From: Polytrichum commune
Lineage: Eukaryota; Streptophyta; Polytrichopsida; Polytrichales; Polytrichaceae
DNA: 64,000 nt
NCBI GenBank assembly: GCA_950295325.1
Contig: OX485805.1
Location: 1,428,501 to 1,492,500 of the forward strand
Direction: 5' to 3'
Shown here: piece after piece, positions 33,401 through 44,732 of the stretch
Layout: each line of letters begins with the position of its first letter
Numbering within the stretch: the stretch's first letter is position 1
Program-made: the position numbers and the translations under genes
Notes under the pieces: generated by a model
Told to the model about the DNA's origin: nothing
What the model saw: only the letters and a program-made list of their open reading frames with translations
Database searches by the model: none

Positions 33401-33830
33401 TTACAATGTTGGGAATCGGAGAAACTTTCCCACGTTAGAAAATCCAAAGAGGGAGATGAGACCGCTTTCCCAAGTGAGATAGGGAATGTTCAAAGGGGAA
33501 ACAAACAACTCCCTTTCCCCTTGATGTAAACCATGGGTATTAGGCCATGTTTTCCCCTTTTCCCAAGAGGGCAAATTTGAGAAGCTCCTTGTGAACGTCA
33601 AGTTTCTGAGAATGCTCTGTCTCTCTGCAACAAAACTGCATAAATTGCACAGATCCCGTCTACTATTTCGCACAAACAGACCAGCAAGCTTGTCTCGCGA
33701 ATGGAACCCTCCGCCCACGAACACAAAGATAGATCCAGGAAAGAAGGCAAAATCTAATTTGCATTCTCTGCGAAGCTTCCATCGTAAGTGCTCAAGATGG
33801 ATCTGTGCAATAATGCAGACAGCAGGCACT
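33401..33830. other. Unclassified open stretch, possible LTR start
   Basis: A minus-strand frame of 142 codons crosses this region but matches no family I recognise. The plus strand at 33406 reads TGTTGGGAATCGGAGAAAC and CCCACGTTAGAAAATCC, which resembles the start of some Ty1/copia LTRs. I could not find the other end or a target duplication, so the call stays open. Confidence 0.2.
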
Positions 33831-36800
33831 TGGAAGTTGGCAGTTTAGATAATTATTACTTTAGACATCACTCGGGAAGGAGAGCGCACGCCACCACATG
33901 CGGTGTCTGTAAGGTGATTCGCAACCCACAAGCCAGGATTTTAACTTCCCGACACAGCTACACTGCTAAATATGATATTTACTGCCATATGGTATTCAAT
34001 ATGTCACTGTGGTAACTTTTTGGATGACACTTCTCATGAATAAGTGAACAACTACTGTCGTGGACGATGGATGAGTTCAGCCATTGGCCATAATTCTACC
34101 GTCTCTTGTCAGCAACTTGTGATGAAATACTGTCATCGATGATTGCAATTTGGATGAAAAATCACTTAGTAAGTGACAATCTTCGCAACACTGTAAATCT
34201 ATAATCCCCAAGCAGTTTACAAGGAACGACAATTAAAGTTGGGTTAACATCTAGTGCCGTGACACTATACTGCAGTTTACAATTGGTATTTAGCAAGACA
34301 GTCTGTGTTGAGCCCGACAAATAGAATTGATGATACTAATATCGTATTTAGTGTGGTGGTGGGAGGATGGCAGATGCAACTAGGCATGCAGACAATTGTT
34401 CCCCCACTTGGTGCATGGGGACACGATCAATAAACTCCAATTTGGAACAGCTTGTGGTAGCCCTCCTTGCACGGCAACCACAATTGCGGCATTGACATGA
34501 TCAAGTATGTATAAGTTATTCAACCACATAGTCAACAACATTATTCAGCCATGTGGGTCGGTTTCACGACTCTAGACTATGTCAATTATATTCCATGGAC
34601 CCCCCCCCTTCCAAAAAAAATGGGAATATTTATTTATGATGCGCTCATTGAGTATAGAGTCTCTTTGAATGTCTGATTGTTATTACACTTCCTATTTAAA
34701 GCCAATTTTTCTCCCTTATTTGTGGCCATCCATAACTTAGTTCCTATCACTTTGTCTTGACATCAATAAAGTAAAAAATTGACTTGATTGAAAGTTGCTT
34801 GAAACAATGGTCCAATGGATCGTCAACTTATTGAAATGGGGGGAGGTCTCTTGATGGGCTCAAGGTTTGAACATTAGAGATATTTATATTGTTTAGGGCG
34901 TAGGGTGATTTTTGAGTGAATCTAGTAAATATTGTGGTTCTAACTTTCATTGCAAAATGTTTGGCTCTATAGGTCTCTAAAATTGGGTGCACTTTCTCAA
35001 CATAACCAAGTCCCTTTAATAATGTATAGGCCAAGAATGGATGTCGGAAAAGAAAATGGCAATCCCATAAGCATAGGACTCACATAAAATAAAGTCATGC
35101 CTCCAAGATGCACAGGACCTCATAGTTTTTGGATGTGCACAAGATTTGTTTTTATTGCTCCATTATGTTATTTATAAACTTGTCATTGAGCACATTTTTC
35201 GTAACCTAGGCACCATGTTGTTTGTCATTCCAAGTGTTGTATGTATGGCAAAGTTTGTGTGTGAAATGTAGGTGTTGCATCATATGTCTGATGAGCTACA
35301 ATTTCGCATGTGGCATGTACATAATGTAGGAATTATATTTTCATAGTGTGATAGTGCAATCTATACAGTTAATGATGTATATCACTAGTATCAGACGGTT
35401 GTGTTGTACACCCACAAAATACAACACCATTTAAGTAAGTGACATATGATCGATTGGGGAAATTTGAGGTAAGTGTTCTACGGGAATTACATGATCGGGA
35501 GCAATTCCGAAGTTGTAGGTGGAATGCACACAATATTTACGCTTGGTCAATGTTATCGCCAATATTTCCGAACAAGATAACAATGGCCAAACGTAAAATA
35601 TTTTATCATCAATGACTTGGCAGTGAGATGAATCCTAATTAAGCACTTTCACCCTTGGAACATTGCACAAAGCCCTAAAGAAGGTTGATAGTTACCTTAT
35701 AGTTGTGGACAAGCTTATACTAACTTGCCCCAACGATGTTAGCCACCCACCGCATAGCTCTTGAATTATCCCTATTGGTGTCATTTCCATGACACCAACG
35801 ATAATTGCTTGCGCAATCGTGTCATTATGAGATGTTCCACTACCCCCCCCCCCTCCCCTCCTTTCCTACTACATTGTTTATGGTATTTAGTTTCACTTAC
35901 TATTTGAAATTACACATTGCTAAATAAATGTATTGTTAGTGTAATGTTTTACTAAGTGAAGATTTTAATGTTTTACAGTGTCCATGCAACCCATTTCACC
36001 TTTGTTGGTAAAAGACTAGATCTAAAATAAAAAGTTATAGTTAGTCCAAATAGAAAGTGACACTAAATACCATAATTGGTGTAGTGAGTTGAAGCCCCTG
36101 TTGAAACTCAAGAATGCAATGCAATCCATCCATGTCTGGACTAGTCAGAGATGACGAGGAGGAGCTTGCTATGAAGCAGTCAGAAGATGAAGACGAAGGC
36201 GTCGGTAGATGAGAGTTTGCCACTTGACTACGTTTGGTATTGATGCATAATTAGGCCTCGATTTTTGGAAACTTATTGTTTAAAGTACATTGATATGTGC
36301 AAATTATATATAATGGAGCCTACTTGAACACATGAATTACTAAACTGATGAGTTGTGTTCATGGGTCCCGTAGCAAATTCCAAAATAATGCCTCCGGATG
36401 CCGGATTCTCGGTGCTTCAGATCAAATCTCAAGTCAAGGCAGTTGAACACAACTCGTCAGTTGACTAATGTTATGTAGGTTGCCTCTTTACCCATGCAAA
36501 TTATCTTGGGTCCAAATTAGAGCATAAACTCATAACTTTGTTTATGATCCATATGTTTAGAAACCACAGTAAGAAAAATATTGTTGTATTTTGCTACCAT
36601 GGTAATAATATTCAAAATAGTGTGAATGAGTGACCAAAGTTATAAGTTTTTGCAAATTCTAATTTTGACCCTAAGTAAATTTCATGGATAAAGAAGCAAC
36701 CTACTTGAAAATGCAACTTAACTACACATACATATGAAGCTTGCTATGAAGCAGTCATAAGATGGCATGGGGAGCTTACATGTGGAGCTTACCGTGCACG

Positions 36801-37555
36801 TGTGTGGGATGTGTAGGTTAGCGCTCATGACACTTGCTAGAGTTGCGAAGCTGTAAAAATAAATTAAAAGGTGCTAGCAAGGATTGCGACAATCATGGCA
36901 GTTGGAATGTCTTAAGAGGCTATTAACTTCATGTTGGAGACCTTGGAAGACCCCAATGCTAGAGAGGCAGCTAATCGGGAGGCATCAAGGAAATAGGAAA
37001 AAAAACAAGTCTAGACTATTCTCCAAGCAAAGGTAGATGAAGGGGGAGGGTATTATGTCGGAGACATCCTAGGCTACAAAAGAAAAGAAAAGAAAAAAAC
37101 TCCTCCCAAAAATCTGTCAAGGAAGTTCGTGCTTCAGCAAGTGAGACGATGAAGACAAAGAAGAAGAAGAAGACTGGTGAGGTCATCCCATACATAATGC
37201 TTGAAAACCAAGACACATCAGTGAGGAATGCTACTGAGACTGTGGATGGAAAAAACAAGAAAATAACCAAGAGGGCATTGTCACCTTAAAAAAGACAAGG
37301 CAAAAGAAAACGAAGTCCAAAGTTATGACAAAATACACTCCTTTTGTCTTGACTATAGCAGAGAAAGGTAGAATCATCTCCCATCCGGAAGAACCTAGTA
37401 TAGAGGAAGATGCCTAGACAAGAAAAAATTCATGCATATGTTTGGGCACATTTTCTCCTTTGGCCATAGGGGGCAGAATCGATCTTCTATGTCAATATCA
37501 AGAAAATAAAAAGTATCAAAAACTTATAATTTATTATTTCAACATGTTTATTTGG
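33831..37555. other. Intergenic stretch with small repeats
   Basis: Apart from the hairpin at 36344-36461, the second dispersed-repeat copy near 36085-36210 and C-rich runs near 34600 and 35846, I see nothing I can name. The region near 37,020-37,300 is A/G-rich low-complexity sequence. Confidence 0.4.
36344..36461. repeat. Inverted repeat, 18-bp arms, 82-bp loop
   Basis: ACTGATGAGTTGTGTTCA at 36344-36361 pairs with TGAACACAACTCGTCAGT at 36444-36461 with one mismatch. It could fold as a hairpin or be a very small MITE. No target duplication was identified. Confidence 0.75.
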
Positions 37556-38019
37556 CATTCGGGACTCACCGCTTAATCGGTAACCAATGGTAAGATGTGA
37601 CTTCCATCCATGAAAGTCCAATCTTTAGTTGATCATCGTGTAGCCGGAGCAACACTACAACAACCCTGCAGAGTGATCACGAGGGTGTTTCCTTTGGGGC
37701 GTTGTCCCCATAATGCATCTTCAAATTTGGCAAAGTCCCAAAGGTATCGTTCCTAGGTGGTCCGTTAGTGACCCCGGACATGTCGTCGAAGGACCTAAAC
37801 TGTCGCACACCTCCCCATGAGGAGTCTCCGCAACATCATGAACACAAGGGGGACCCCGGAATGACACCCAAGACTTGTGGCGCCATAGGTGAGAGGGCCT
37901 AAGTGATTCTAGTGTGGGTGAGGGCCCAGGGCGTTGAGAACGCCTCCCACCCATGGAGACTAGGAGTCACAAGGGTAAGGCCACGAGCCACGAGTAGCTT
38001 ATGGCATCAAAATTCTAGA
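37556..38019. repeat. Family C repeat fragments in inverted arrangement
   Basis: 37556-37672 matches the plus orientation of 3621-3740 (GGGACTCACC, TAATCGGTAACCAAT, CGGAGCAACACTACAACAACCC). 37799-38019 is the reverse complement of the right end of copy 2 (5160-5393), starting TGTCGCACACCTCCCC. The two pieces face each other, so the family-C element here is rearranged. Confidence 0.7.
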
Positions 38020-38100
38020 ATGTCCAACTCCTTCTCTTTTCACACAACATTTTTTATATTCTCTCAATGTGGCTATATCTTCTCTGGCTTTATCACTAGT

Positions 38101-38128
38101 AACACTATATTCGTTAAATTGAGACTTT
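38101..38128 (+). repeat. Left terminal inverted repeat
   Basis: AACACTATATTCG, then TTAAATTGAGACTTT. It continues into an inner hairpin, TTGAGACT and AGTCTCAA, around six bases. The adjacent flank ends in TAGT. Confidence 0.75.
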
Positions 38129-38632
38129 CTCTAGTCTCAAATTAATATATGGATCAAACAACATTCCGTGTTCCGAAACTATATTGAGAACGATCTCAAA
38201 TATATTATATGTTCTAATATCCCAAATCTATTATGTGTGGACATAAGCACATGTGGTAGAGCACTCAACACCAACTTCATCTACAAAAACACTTTGGGTA
38301 GAGCACTCCAAACTAGTTTCACCCAAGAAACATATAAAATGATTTCTATTATTAGCATGGTCAATAAAATATAGACATTGCAACATACAAAGTGCATGCA
38401 ATAAATGCATTTTTCTTCAATGGAAAATTTAGTCCCAAACTTAATAAAAAAAATGAACTTCACAACTGTATTGAAATATAGTAAATGGATATTCATCCAA
38501 CCCCAAACAATATAGCATTCGCAAGTTCTACCCAAACTTTGCCCCAAGTTTGAGGAGCACACATATGAGTAATATATATTCGTCGAATTACAATTTACAC
38601 TATAATCATGCTAACACAATCCTACCAACTTC

Positions 38633-40119
38633 TCATTCAACGTGGGTTGCTTCTTCTGCGATCCGAGCAAGGTTGTCTTTTGCAAAAGTTATGTACTTTT
38701 GAGGGATGGACACTGATCCACTATGATTTTTCCGTGGTTTCCATGCTATGAATATGGAATTTGTATCTACCCAAGATGGACCATGCTCATAATCCACCTT
38801 CCACCAAAAGTTAGGGTTTGTATCCCAGCCTGTATAATGCCGAACAACATCTTCATTCCGTGCTATCGGTCGGTAGTACTCTACTTGTATTTGTCGAAAA
38901 TGAGGGCTGGAAGTTACAAAATTTGGTTTGGACAAAGCTCTTGCCACCCACACTGGCTTTGCATATGTCTCATCTCCAGGACGCAAAATGAGCATATAAC
39001 CTTCATGACAATCCACTGCAATGCGGAAAGATGGTGGCGGACGACTACTAGCAGGCCCCACGTAATGGTCGTCCACATCAAACTCCTCTCGAACCTCTCC
39101 ATTTCCCAAAAGACTAGCCTCCGAAGCTTGTACATTGACACGTGTTTGTGGCCAAAACCCATGCCTTAAAGTAAGGGGTGTATCTTGATGAAGGTTTGCC
39201 AAAGCGCCACGAACACGTGTCCAATATTGTATCCAACTTCCGTAACGAAGCCAACACGATCCACCAACATCCGCTACCCTCAAACTCTCCCAATATTGTA
39301 TGAAGCCTGATATGCCTTTACAAATGTCCTCCAAATTCTTCATGGGTATTGGTTTGCAAGGCTTAGGCTCTCCGTCAGGCAACATCGTCCTTCCTTCCCC
39401 ATCAACACGCCATACAAGGAGACCCTCCGGCGGGCTCCAGTCTTGTGATGTGCACAACAACTTGTATTGCATGGCAGGGACACCATCGTCACGCACATAG
39501 AACCGAAATTGTTGTGCCTTCGTATGCCCGATCAATCGGTGAGCTCCGCTTCGAATATACGGTTCTATAAATGCCTTGAAGTCTGGAACCTCCTCGATCA
39601 TATGGGGGATGACGGAAATGTTCTCCAAATCCATGTACGACTTCATCAACAATGGGATTGTTGGAAAATCCTCCTCGCGCAACTTCATGCTCCACCGCCC
39701 AAAGGACGCATCAATATCATCGTGCGTGTGGCCTACCAATAGAAAGGACACAAAAACCTCCTTGAAAATGCCTTTCGCAACCAACAACGACCAATATGCA
39801 AAAACATATCTACTTTTATTGTCCTTCGCACAATTGTCCAATTGGACACGCAGAGTTGGGGGCAAATTCTTGGCAATCACATCTTCACTTGGTGGCTCCG
39901 GCAATGAGTGCACGCATACATCTCTTCCATCCAAGACCGCTTCATATAGAGGTGTTGATCCCGAGTTTTCAAATAACAATCTTGATGAATAGGACGGCGG
40001 TTTCTCCAAATCATGTAAAAGCTTTGCAAATGACCCTATCGTGTGGTTTGAATCCGCCGGATACAAATCAAGAGCATAATGAGCATATTTGACATCACCA
40101 TGCCCATGTGCAATCATTC
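38633..40119 (-). CDS. DUF7869-like transposon protein, exon 2
   Basis: This exon opens at an acceptor (..CCTTTGCAG, ending 40120) and encodes about 494 residues. It holds the most conserved part of the family: AHGHGDVKYAHYALDLY, then RVQLDNCAKDNKSR, SFLLVGHTHDDIDASFGRWS, LMKSYMDLE and IPHMIEEVP. A C-terminal region contains NGEVREEFDVDDHYVGPASS and PKYITFAKDNLARIAEE-like endings (here QKYITFAKDNLARIAEE). The spaced acidic residues in QLDNC and GHTHDDID look like an RNase H-fold transposase active site, but that role is inference. The family is known as a domain of unknown function that is multi-copy in many eukaryote genomes. Two dead copies at 1.3-2.9 and 5.4-7.8 kb show it is a repeat gene here. 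Its stop lies about 530 bp from the transposon end. Confidence 0.85.
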
Positions 40120-40203
40120 CTGCAAAGGCAACCCAATGGTTTAATATTCAACTATAACACCAAAAAATTCACATGGTGTACATGTATGGCCCCAAGTACA
40201 AAC

Positions 40204-41701
40204 CTAAACGCACAAATTTGTGTTTAGGTAATGCAATGCAATTGTTATCAAAATCACATGTAACCGAAACAGGAAGCTTAAAAAGGCCGTCCGTGGCTTT
40301 GATTCGATTTGCAAAACATGGTGAGGCTGTTTTGGCATGGTCCATCTTGTCATGGATGATTGTAAGGACTTCCAAAGGCCTGGAGATGGACAAAGCTCTA
40401 TTTGTGTAGTAATCATTACGGTGTGCCTCTTGCATGTTCACATGCTTGAAATAGTTCATTTGATGTGCGGCATAGGACTCTGTCCCCATCGTGTGTGCAT
40501 CTCGAAGGTGTTTCAACTTCTTGCATTTGGAACAACGGGCAAATTTGTCGCCTCGTCTTTTTGTGATGTATTCGCTAAAGTGAGATTTTTTGATAGCACT
40601 CAGTTTCGACAACGAAATTGGGTCCAACCCGGCCTTCTCGCCAACTGCGTTTACGTCCAACAATATGTCTTTCCATTTCGTGCCTGTAGGAAGAACCTTC
40701 TCCACAACCTTTTCACCGGTTGCGAGTGTGCGTGTTTTGTGCGGCATTGCATCGGCAAGGGAGACAATGATGGTTGCCAAAGTGGCTGTTGCTTGTCTCG
40801 TTGCTTCTCTTGGTTTCTTTAAGCCCATGTTCCCATGGTGACGGGCACGGCGGCCTTCATTGGCATACGCGGCTTGTCTATAAAATTCCGCTTTCGACAC
40901 ACCATGAATGGTGTACCATGCCGTACAACACACGTCTATGCTCTCAAGGGTGATGACCTTGCGACCCGCTCCGTTCACATGTATCGCCCTATGGACATCA
41001 AGTTTTTTGGTGGATCTTAGACGGAAATCTCCAAGCCACATTTCTTCACGGATGGCCTTCAATTTATCTCTTGGGAACAATTGGCAACAACGATGTACAC
41101 AACAATCCTTCGTAGCAACTTCTCTAATAGACTCCTTACAGAGCAACCTTTGACGTTTACACTTATTTGTAGACGGAGTAGGACGTGTCAATGTTTCGTA
41201 CTTCCGAAGGCCTTTGCGTGGCCAAATGTTTGCTTGGAGCTCCTGTTGGATTTGGATGTGTCGTCGCTCATGGTCGCGCAAGCTAACCCCCTCAATTGTC
41301 ACATTCCTCAACGGCCACCTTCGCAACGAGAACCTATGAGTTGGATTGACTTCCGAATGTACGAGTGATTCTAATATAACAACTCCAACGTCCTCGGTGC
41401 CAAGGGGGTGTTCATCAATGCAATCTTGTGGATGTGTGTTACGACAAATACCCTCCGCCACAGCAACTCCACCGTCATTAACAAGTACCACATCCAAATT
41501 CACCCATGAAGCTCGTGAAAGCCCCGCACATTCCACAATGGGGCAAAAAGGGTCAGATGGCGAAGGACTCCCCAAATGACCTTCATCTGCACTGTCATCA
41601 AAACTATCCTCCCCGACAATGTCTAGCTCATCCCCAGACAGAGATTGGGTGCTGCCCATGTCTTCAGAGAAGGAATCCCCTCTTCCACCAACTCCCTCCA
41701 T
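40204..41701 (-). CDS. DUF7869-like transposon protein, exon 1
   Basis: It starts at ATG 41701 (MEGVGGRGDSFSEDMG..). The frame stays open to an ATG at 41740, but that codon lies inside an inserted LTR, so I prefer 41701. After an acidic N-terminus come paired cysteines (DCCVHRCC), a KLDVHR / VCCTAWYTIHGVS block typical of the region preceding DUF7869, the TATLATI..ADAMPHKTRTL block, a zinc-ribbon-like CSKCKKLKHLRDAH, and IIHDKMDHAKTA, the position of the conserved D-x-M-D. The donor TTTAG/GTTTGT ends the exon at 40204. The 84-bp intron (40120-40203) splits a Gly codon, giving ..KFVRLG then MIAHGHG. The exon frame is intact, for a protein of roughly 990-1,000 residues. The promoter and 5' UTR were separated from it by the LTR insertion at 41715. 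Confidence 0.82.
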
Positions 41702-41715
41702 TACGCCTACACACA

Positions 41716-43823
41716 TGTGAGCCCAAAAGGGTGCCCACATTTAGTCTTAGACCCTTGAAACGTTAGTTGATGCACTTTGAAGTAGCATGTTACTTCACAA
41801 AAATATAAAAAGAGTGAAATGTTAGTCTTAGAAGTACCATGTTGTAAGAGGCTAGGATGTGAGTTGTTATTGTGTTTTTACCTTCGGAAGGATTTGAGTG
41901 AATGAGGATAGGTAAGAAGAACTTGGATTGAGTAGTTAGTGAGTAGGCTAGTACAAATGGATGGAGACAACCAAAGTGACTCCAGAGGCAAGTGCATTCG
42001 AATTGGGATGAATGGAGGATCACATGAAGCGCACAAGTGGACCACCTCATCATGGCCACTTAATGGGGAAGGCCCAAGGAAGAATGCAAGGTGGAGGATA
42101 AGCAAATTCTCAAAGCACCAATCAAATCACGAGTTAAGCATCGTGGTTTGAATTAAGTGGTGAGCGACGATTTGGAAAAGTAAGGGGAGAAAGTTATGGC
42201 GGCGGAAAGCGAAGGAGGCTAAGTTTGGGTTGAAGCATCCCAAGTTTGGTAAAGTGTGGTAGGTAGAAAGCCAAGGCTAGTTAAATGTTCGAATTAGGAT
42301 CCTTGTTGATCATTTGAGGGAGGCAGGCTTAGAAGATAGGATTGGCGCCTACTAAGTAGGAGGAAATCTCAAGGGCTTATCGTGAGCCTTGAGGGTGCTC
42401 ACCCCCTCAAGCTTACTATATAATCCCTCATTCTTCCCTCACTCATCCTCTCTTTCCTTTGTGCTCCAAGGCACCCCACGAGTTATAAGTGTGGGTGTGG
42501 GAAGCCATATTGGAGCACATGTGTGTGCTTAGTTTTTAGTTTGAGAGCCAAGGCTTGTTAGCCTTGAAGAGGGCTTGACCTCTTGGTAGAATTAGTGTTG
42601 ACGTGAAGGATTTTAAAGTTAATTCATGATTCCAATTTGTGGTACTTTAAGTTCATGTTTTGAATACACGTGGTTGCAAGTTCCATGTTTAAGAGTTGAG
42701 CACTTGATGTTGTGATGAGTGCAAAAATATACTTGTGTGGATTAGTTAGTCTTAGTGAAGTTAGGAAATTCTCTCTCCCCCTCTCCTCTCTAGGATTTTA
42801 GGATTTTAGGATTAGAGAAGAATTGTGTGATTAGAAAGGGGTTGTTAGTAGAATTAGGGAAATTAGGTAGGAAGATTAGTTAAGGGCTTGAATAATTAGT
42901 GAGGTAGTTGGGGATTACAACTACAAAGTTGTGGGTTCATGAAGGAGCTGGGTTTATGAAAGAGCTGGGTTTGTTTAGTTAGAAAGTAAAGAGTTGGGTT
43001 TATGAAGGACCTGGGTTTGTTTAGTTAGAAGCTAAGGAGCTGGGTTTATGAAGGAGCTGGGTTTGTTTAGTTAGAAGCTAAGGAGCTGGGTTTATGAAGG
43101 AGCTGGGTTTGTTTAGTTAGAAGCTAAGAAGCTGGGTTTATGAAGGAGCTAGGTTTATGAAGGAGCTAGGTTTATGTAATTAGAAGGTAAAGAGATGGGT
43201 TCATGAAGGAGCTTAGTAGATAGCCTACCTAATTAGCTCATAGACAAGTAGTTAGTTACATTATGCTAGTTAGTGTTATGTGTGGCTTTCACAAGTAAAT
43301 GTATTTGAGATTGACTATAGAGAATAGTGTTTTTTTTAACACTTGCATCCTCTCTTTAAAAATAAACCACGTGCACAACTTAATGGAGAATGTGGAGCAC
43401 TCTCGCGATGGCAAGACAAAGGAAGCAAAGACCAAAGGTGCGAGGGAGAGATTGACATAAGTCACATAAGTATTTCTTAATACTTAAAGGCTTATGTACG
43501 GTATGGAGACACCAAGTGAGACCTCTTATAGTAGCGATACGGAATACACAAGTGATAGTTCAAGTGGTAGTATAGAGTCAACGGCACGGACTCCATTTAG
43601 GAGAGGTTAAAATAACATAGTTAACTTGTGCATTCTCCACATACGTATTGAAATCGTACATTGAGTTGTTAAAAGTGAAATTCCAGTTAAATCCAAGACC
43701 ACTTGAAGGGTGAACCTTGCACTATGGACTCATCCAAGTCCAAATCCAATACCGCGGAGGAATGTGAGCCCAAACCCACTACTCGGACTACGGACGCTTA
43801 AGGGTGGGGGGTTTGGCCTCACA
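41716..43823 (+). repeat. 5' LTR, family A
   Basis: It begins TGTGAGCCCAAAAGGGTG and ends GGTTTGGCCTCACA. At 42940-43200 it contains a tandem array of AGGAGCTGGGTTTATGA and GTTTGTTTAGTTAGAAGCTA words. The small frames inside are shared with the 3' LTR and the solo LTR at 12042 and are not genes. Confidence 0.95.
42417..42423 (+). promoter_or_regulatory. Putative LTR TATA box
   Basis: TATATAA in CTTACTATATAATCCC, about 700 bp into the LTR, is the best TATA candidate for retrotransposon transcription. It recurs at 50539-50545 in the 3' LTR and, on the minus strand, near 12790 in the solo LTR. Confidence 0.45.
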
Positions 43824-43850
43824 TAATTGGTGCGTCCGCCGGGAGCGAAG
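43824..43850 (+). other. Putative primer binding site
   Basis: TAATTGGTGCGTCCGCCGGG directly follows the 5' LTR. It resembles the TTGGCGCCGTTGCCGGGG-type primer sites (tRNA-Asp) of Athila-like elements, but with several mismatches. Confidence 0.4.
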
Positions 43851-44732
43851 CGGAAGGTAGTTACAAGACTTGGAGGCGACTAGGAGACTTGGAGGCAACT
43901 AGGAAAAATTGGAGACACAAACTTGAGAGAGGGGAAGGAGCACCCGAAACTCGGTAAGTATTCTCTCTTTGGGTTACATTTGAATTCATTGTATTTCAAC
44001 TATTCCTTGGAATGAATTGCATTGTCAATTACGCAAATTCATTTTTGAGGAAGGAGCGCGGCGAAGGTGCGTCCTCAACCTTTTTGGGGATTTGCTAAGA
44101 ACTTAAAAGGAACCTATAACCGAGTAGCTCATTAAAACATTAGAGGGTAAATTCACCTTAGGACATTGAACTTTGACACTCACCTCGGGGTGAGTCTCAA
44201 AGTTTTGGGAGTTGTCATTTCATGCTCTAGATTAAATTAATATTTCACAAAGTTTATGGTGTTGTTACATTGAGTCACGATTGAGGGGAGTGCTAATTCA
44301 CAGGGGGATGCGATTGCTCAAGGTATGTTTATTTCTTCAAAGTGAACTCATTAACTAATTAAGGAATGCCTTTTGTACTCGTGATTGTTGTTATCCGTTG
44401 TAGAGGGTAATTCCCGAATTGTGGATGGTGTGAGAAGTTGAAGGATGAAGCCTCGACTTTTAACATAATCTACTCGGAAGGTCACCCCCTCACAATCGGT
44501 ATTGTGGTGAGTGTTAATTTGCGGGAAGGTGCGGAGGTGATGCTCCGACTTAACCAAAAAATTAACATGAACATGCCTATCCCCTATTGGGATTCTTTCA
44601 CCTAAGTGGGCTTGCAGGTTCTTTTCCTCACCTCCTAAAAAAATTATAACCACACCAAGACAAGTGAAAATATTAAGAGGGGAATTGCTAGGATTATGTG
44701 TGGTCAAGTGAGGGTCGATCGATTCTTATGGA
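43851..44732 (+). other. Retrotransposon 5' leader
   Basis: This non-coding leader lies between the putative primer site and the gag start codon. Three blocks share the phrase (G)TGAGT(G/C)T(T/C)AA.., suggesting degenerate internal duplication. Confidence 0.5.
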
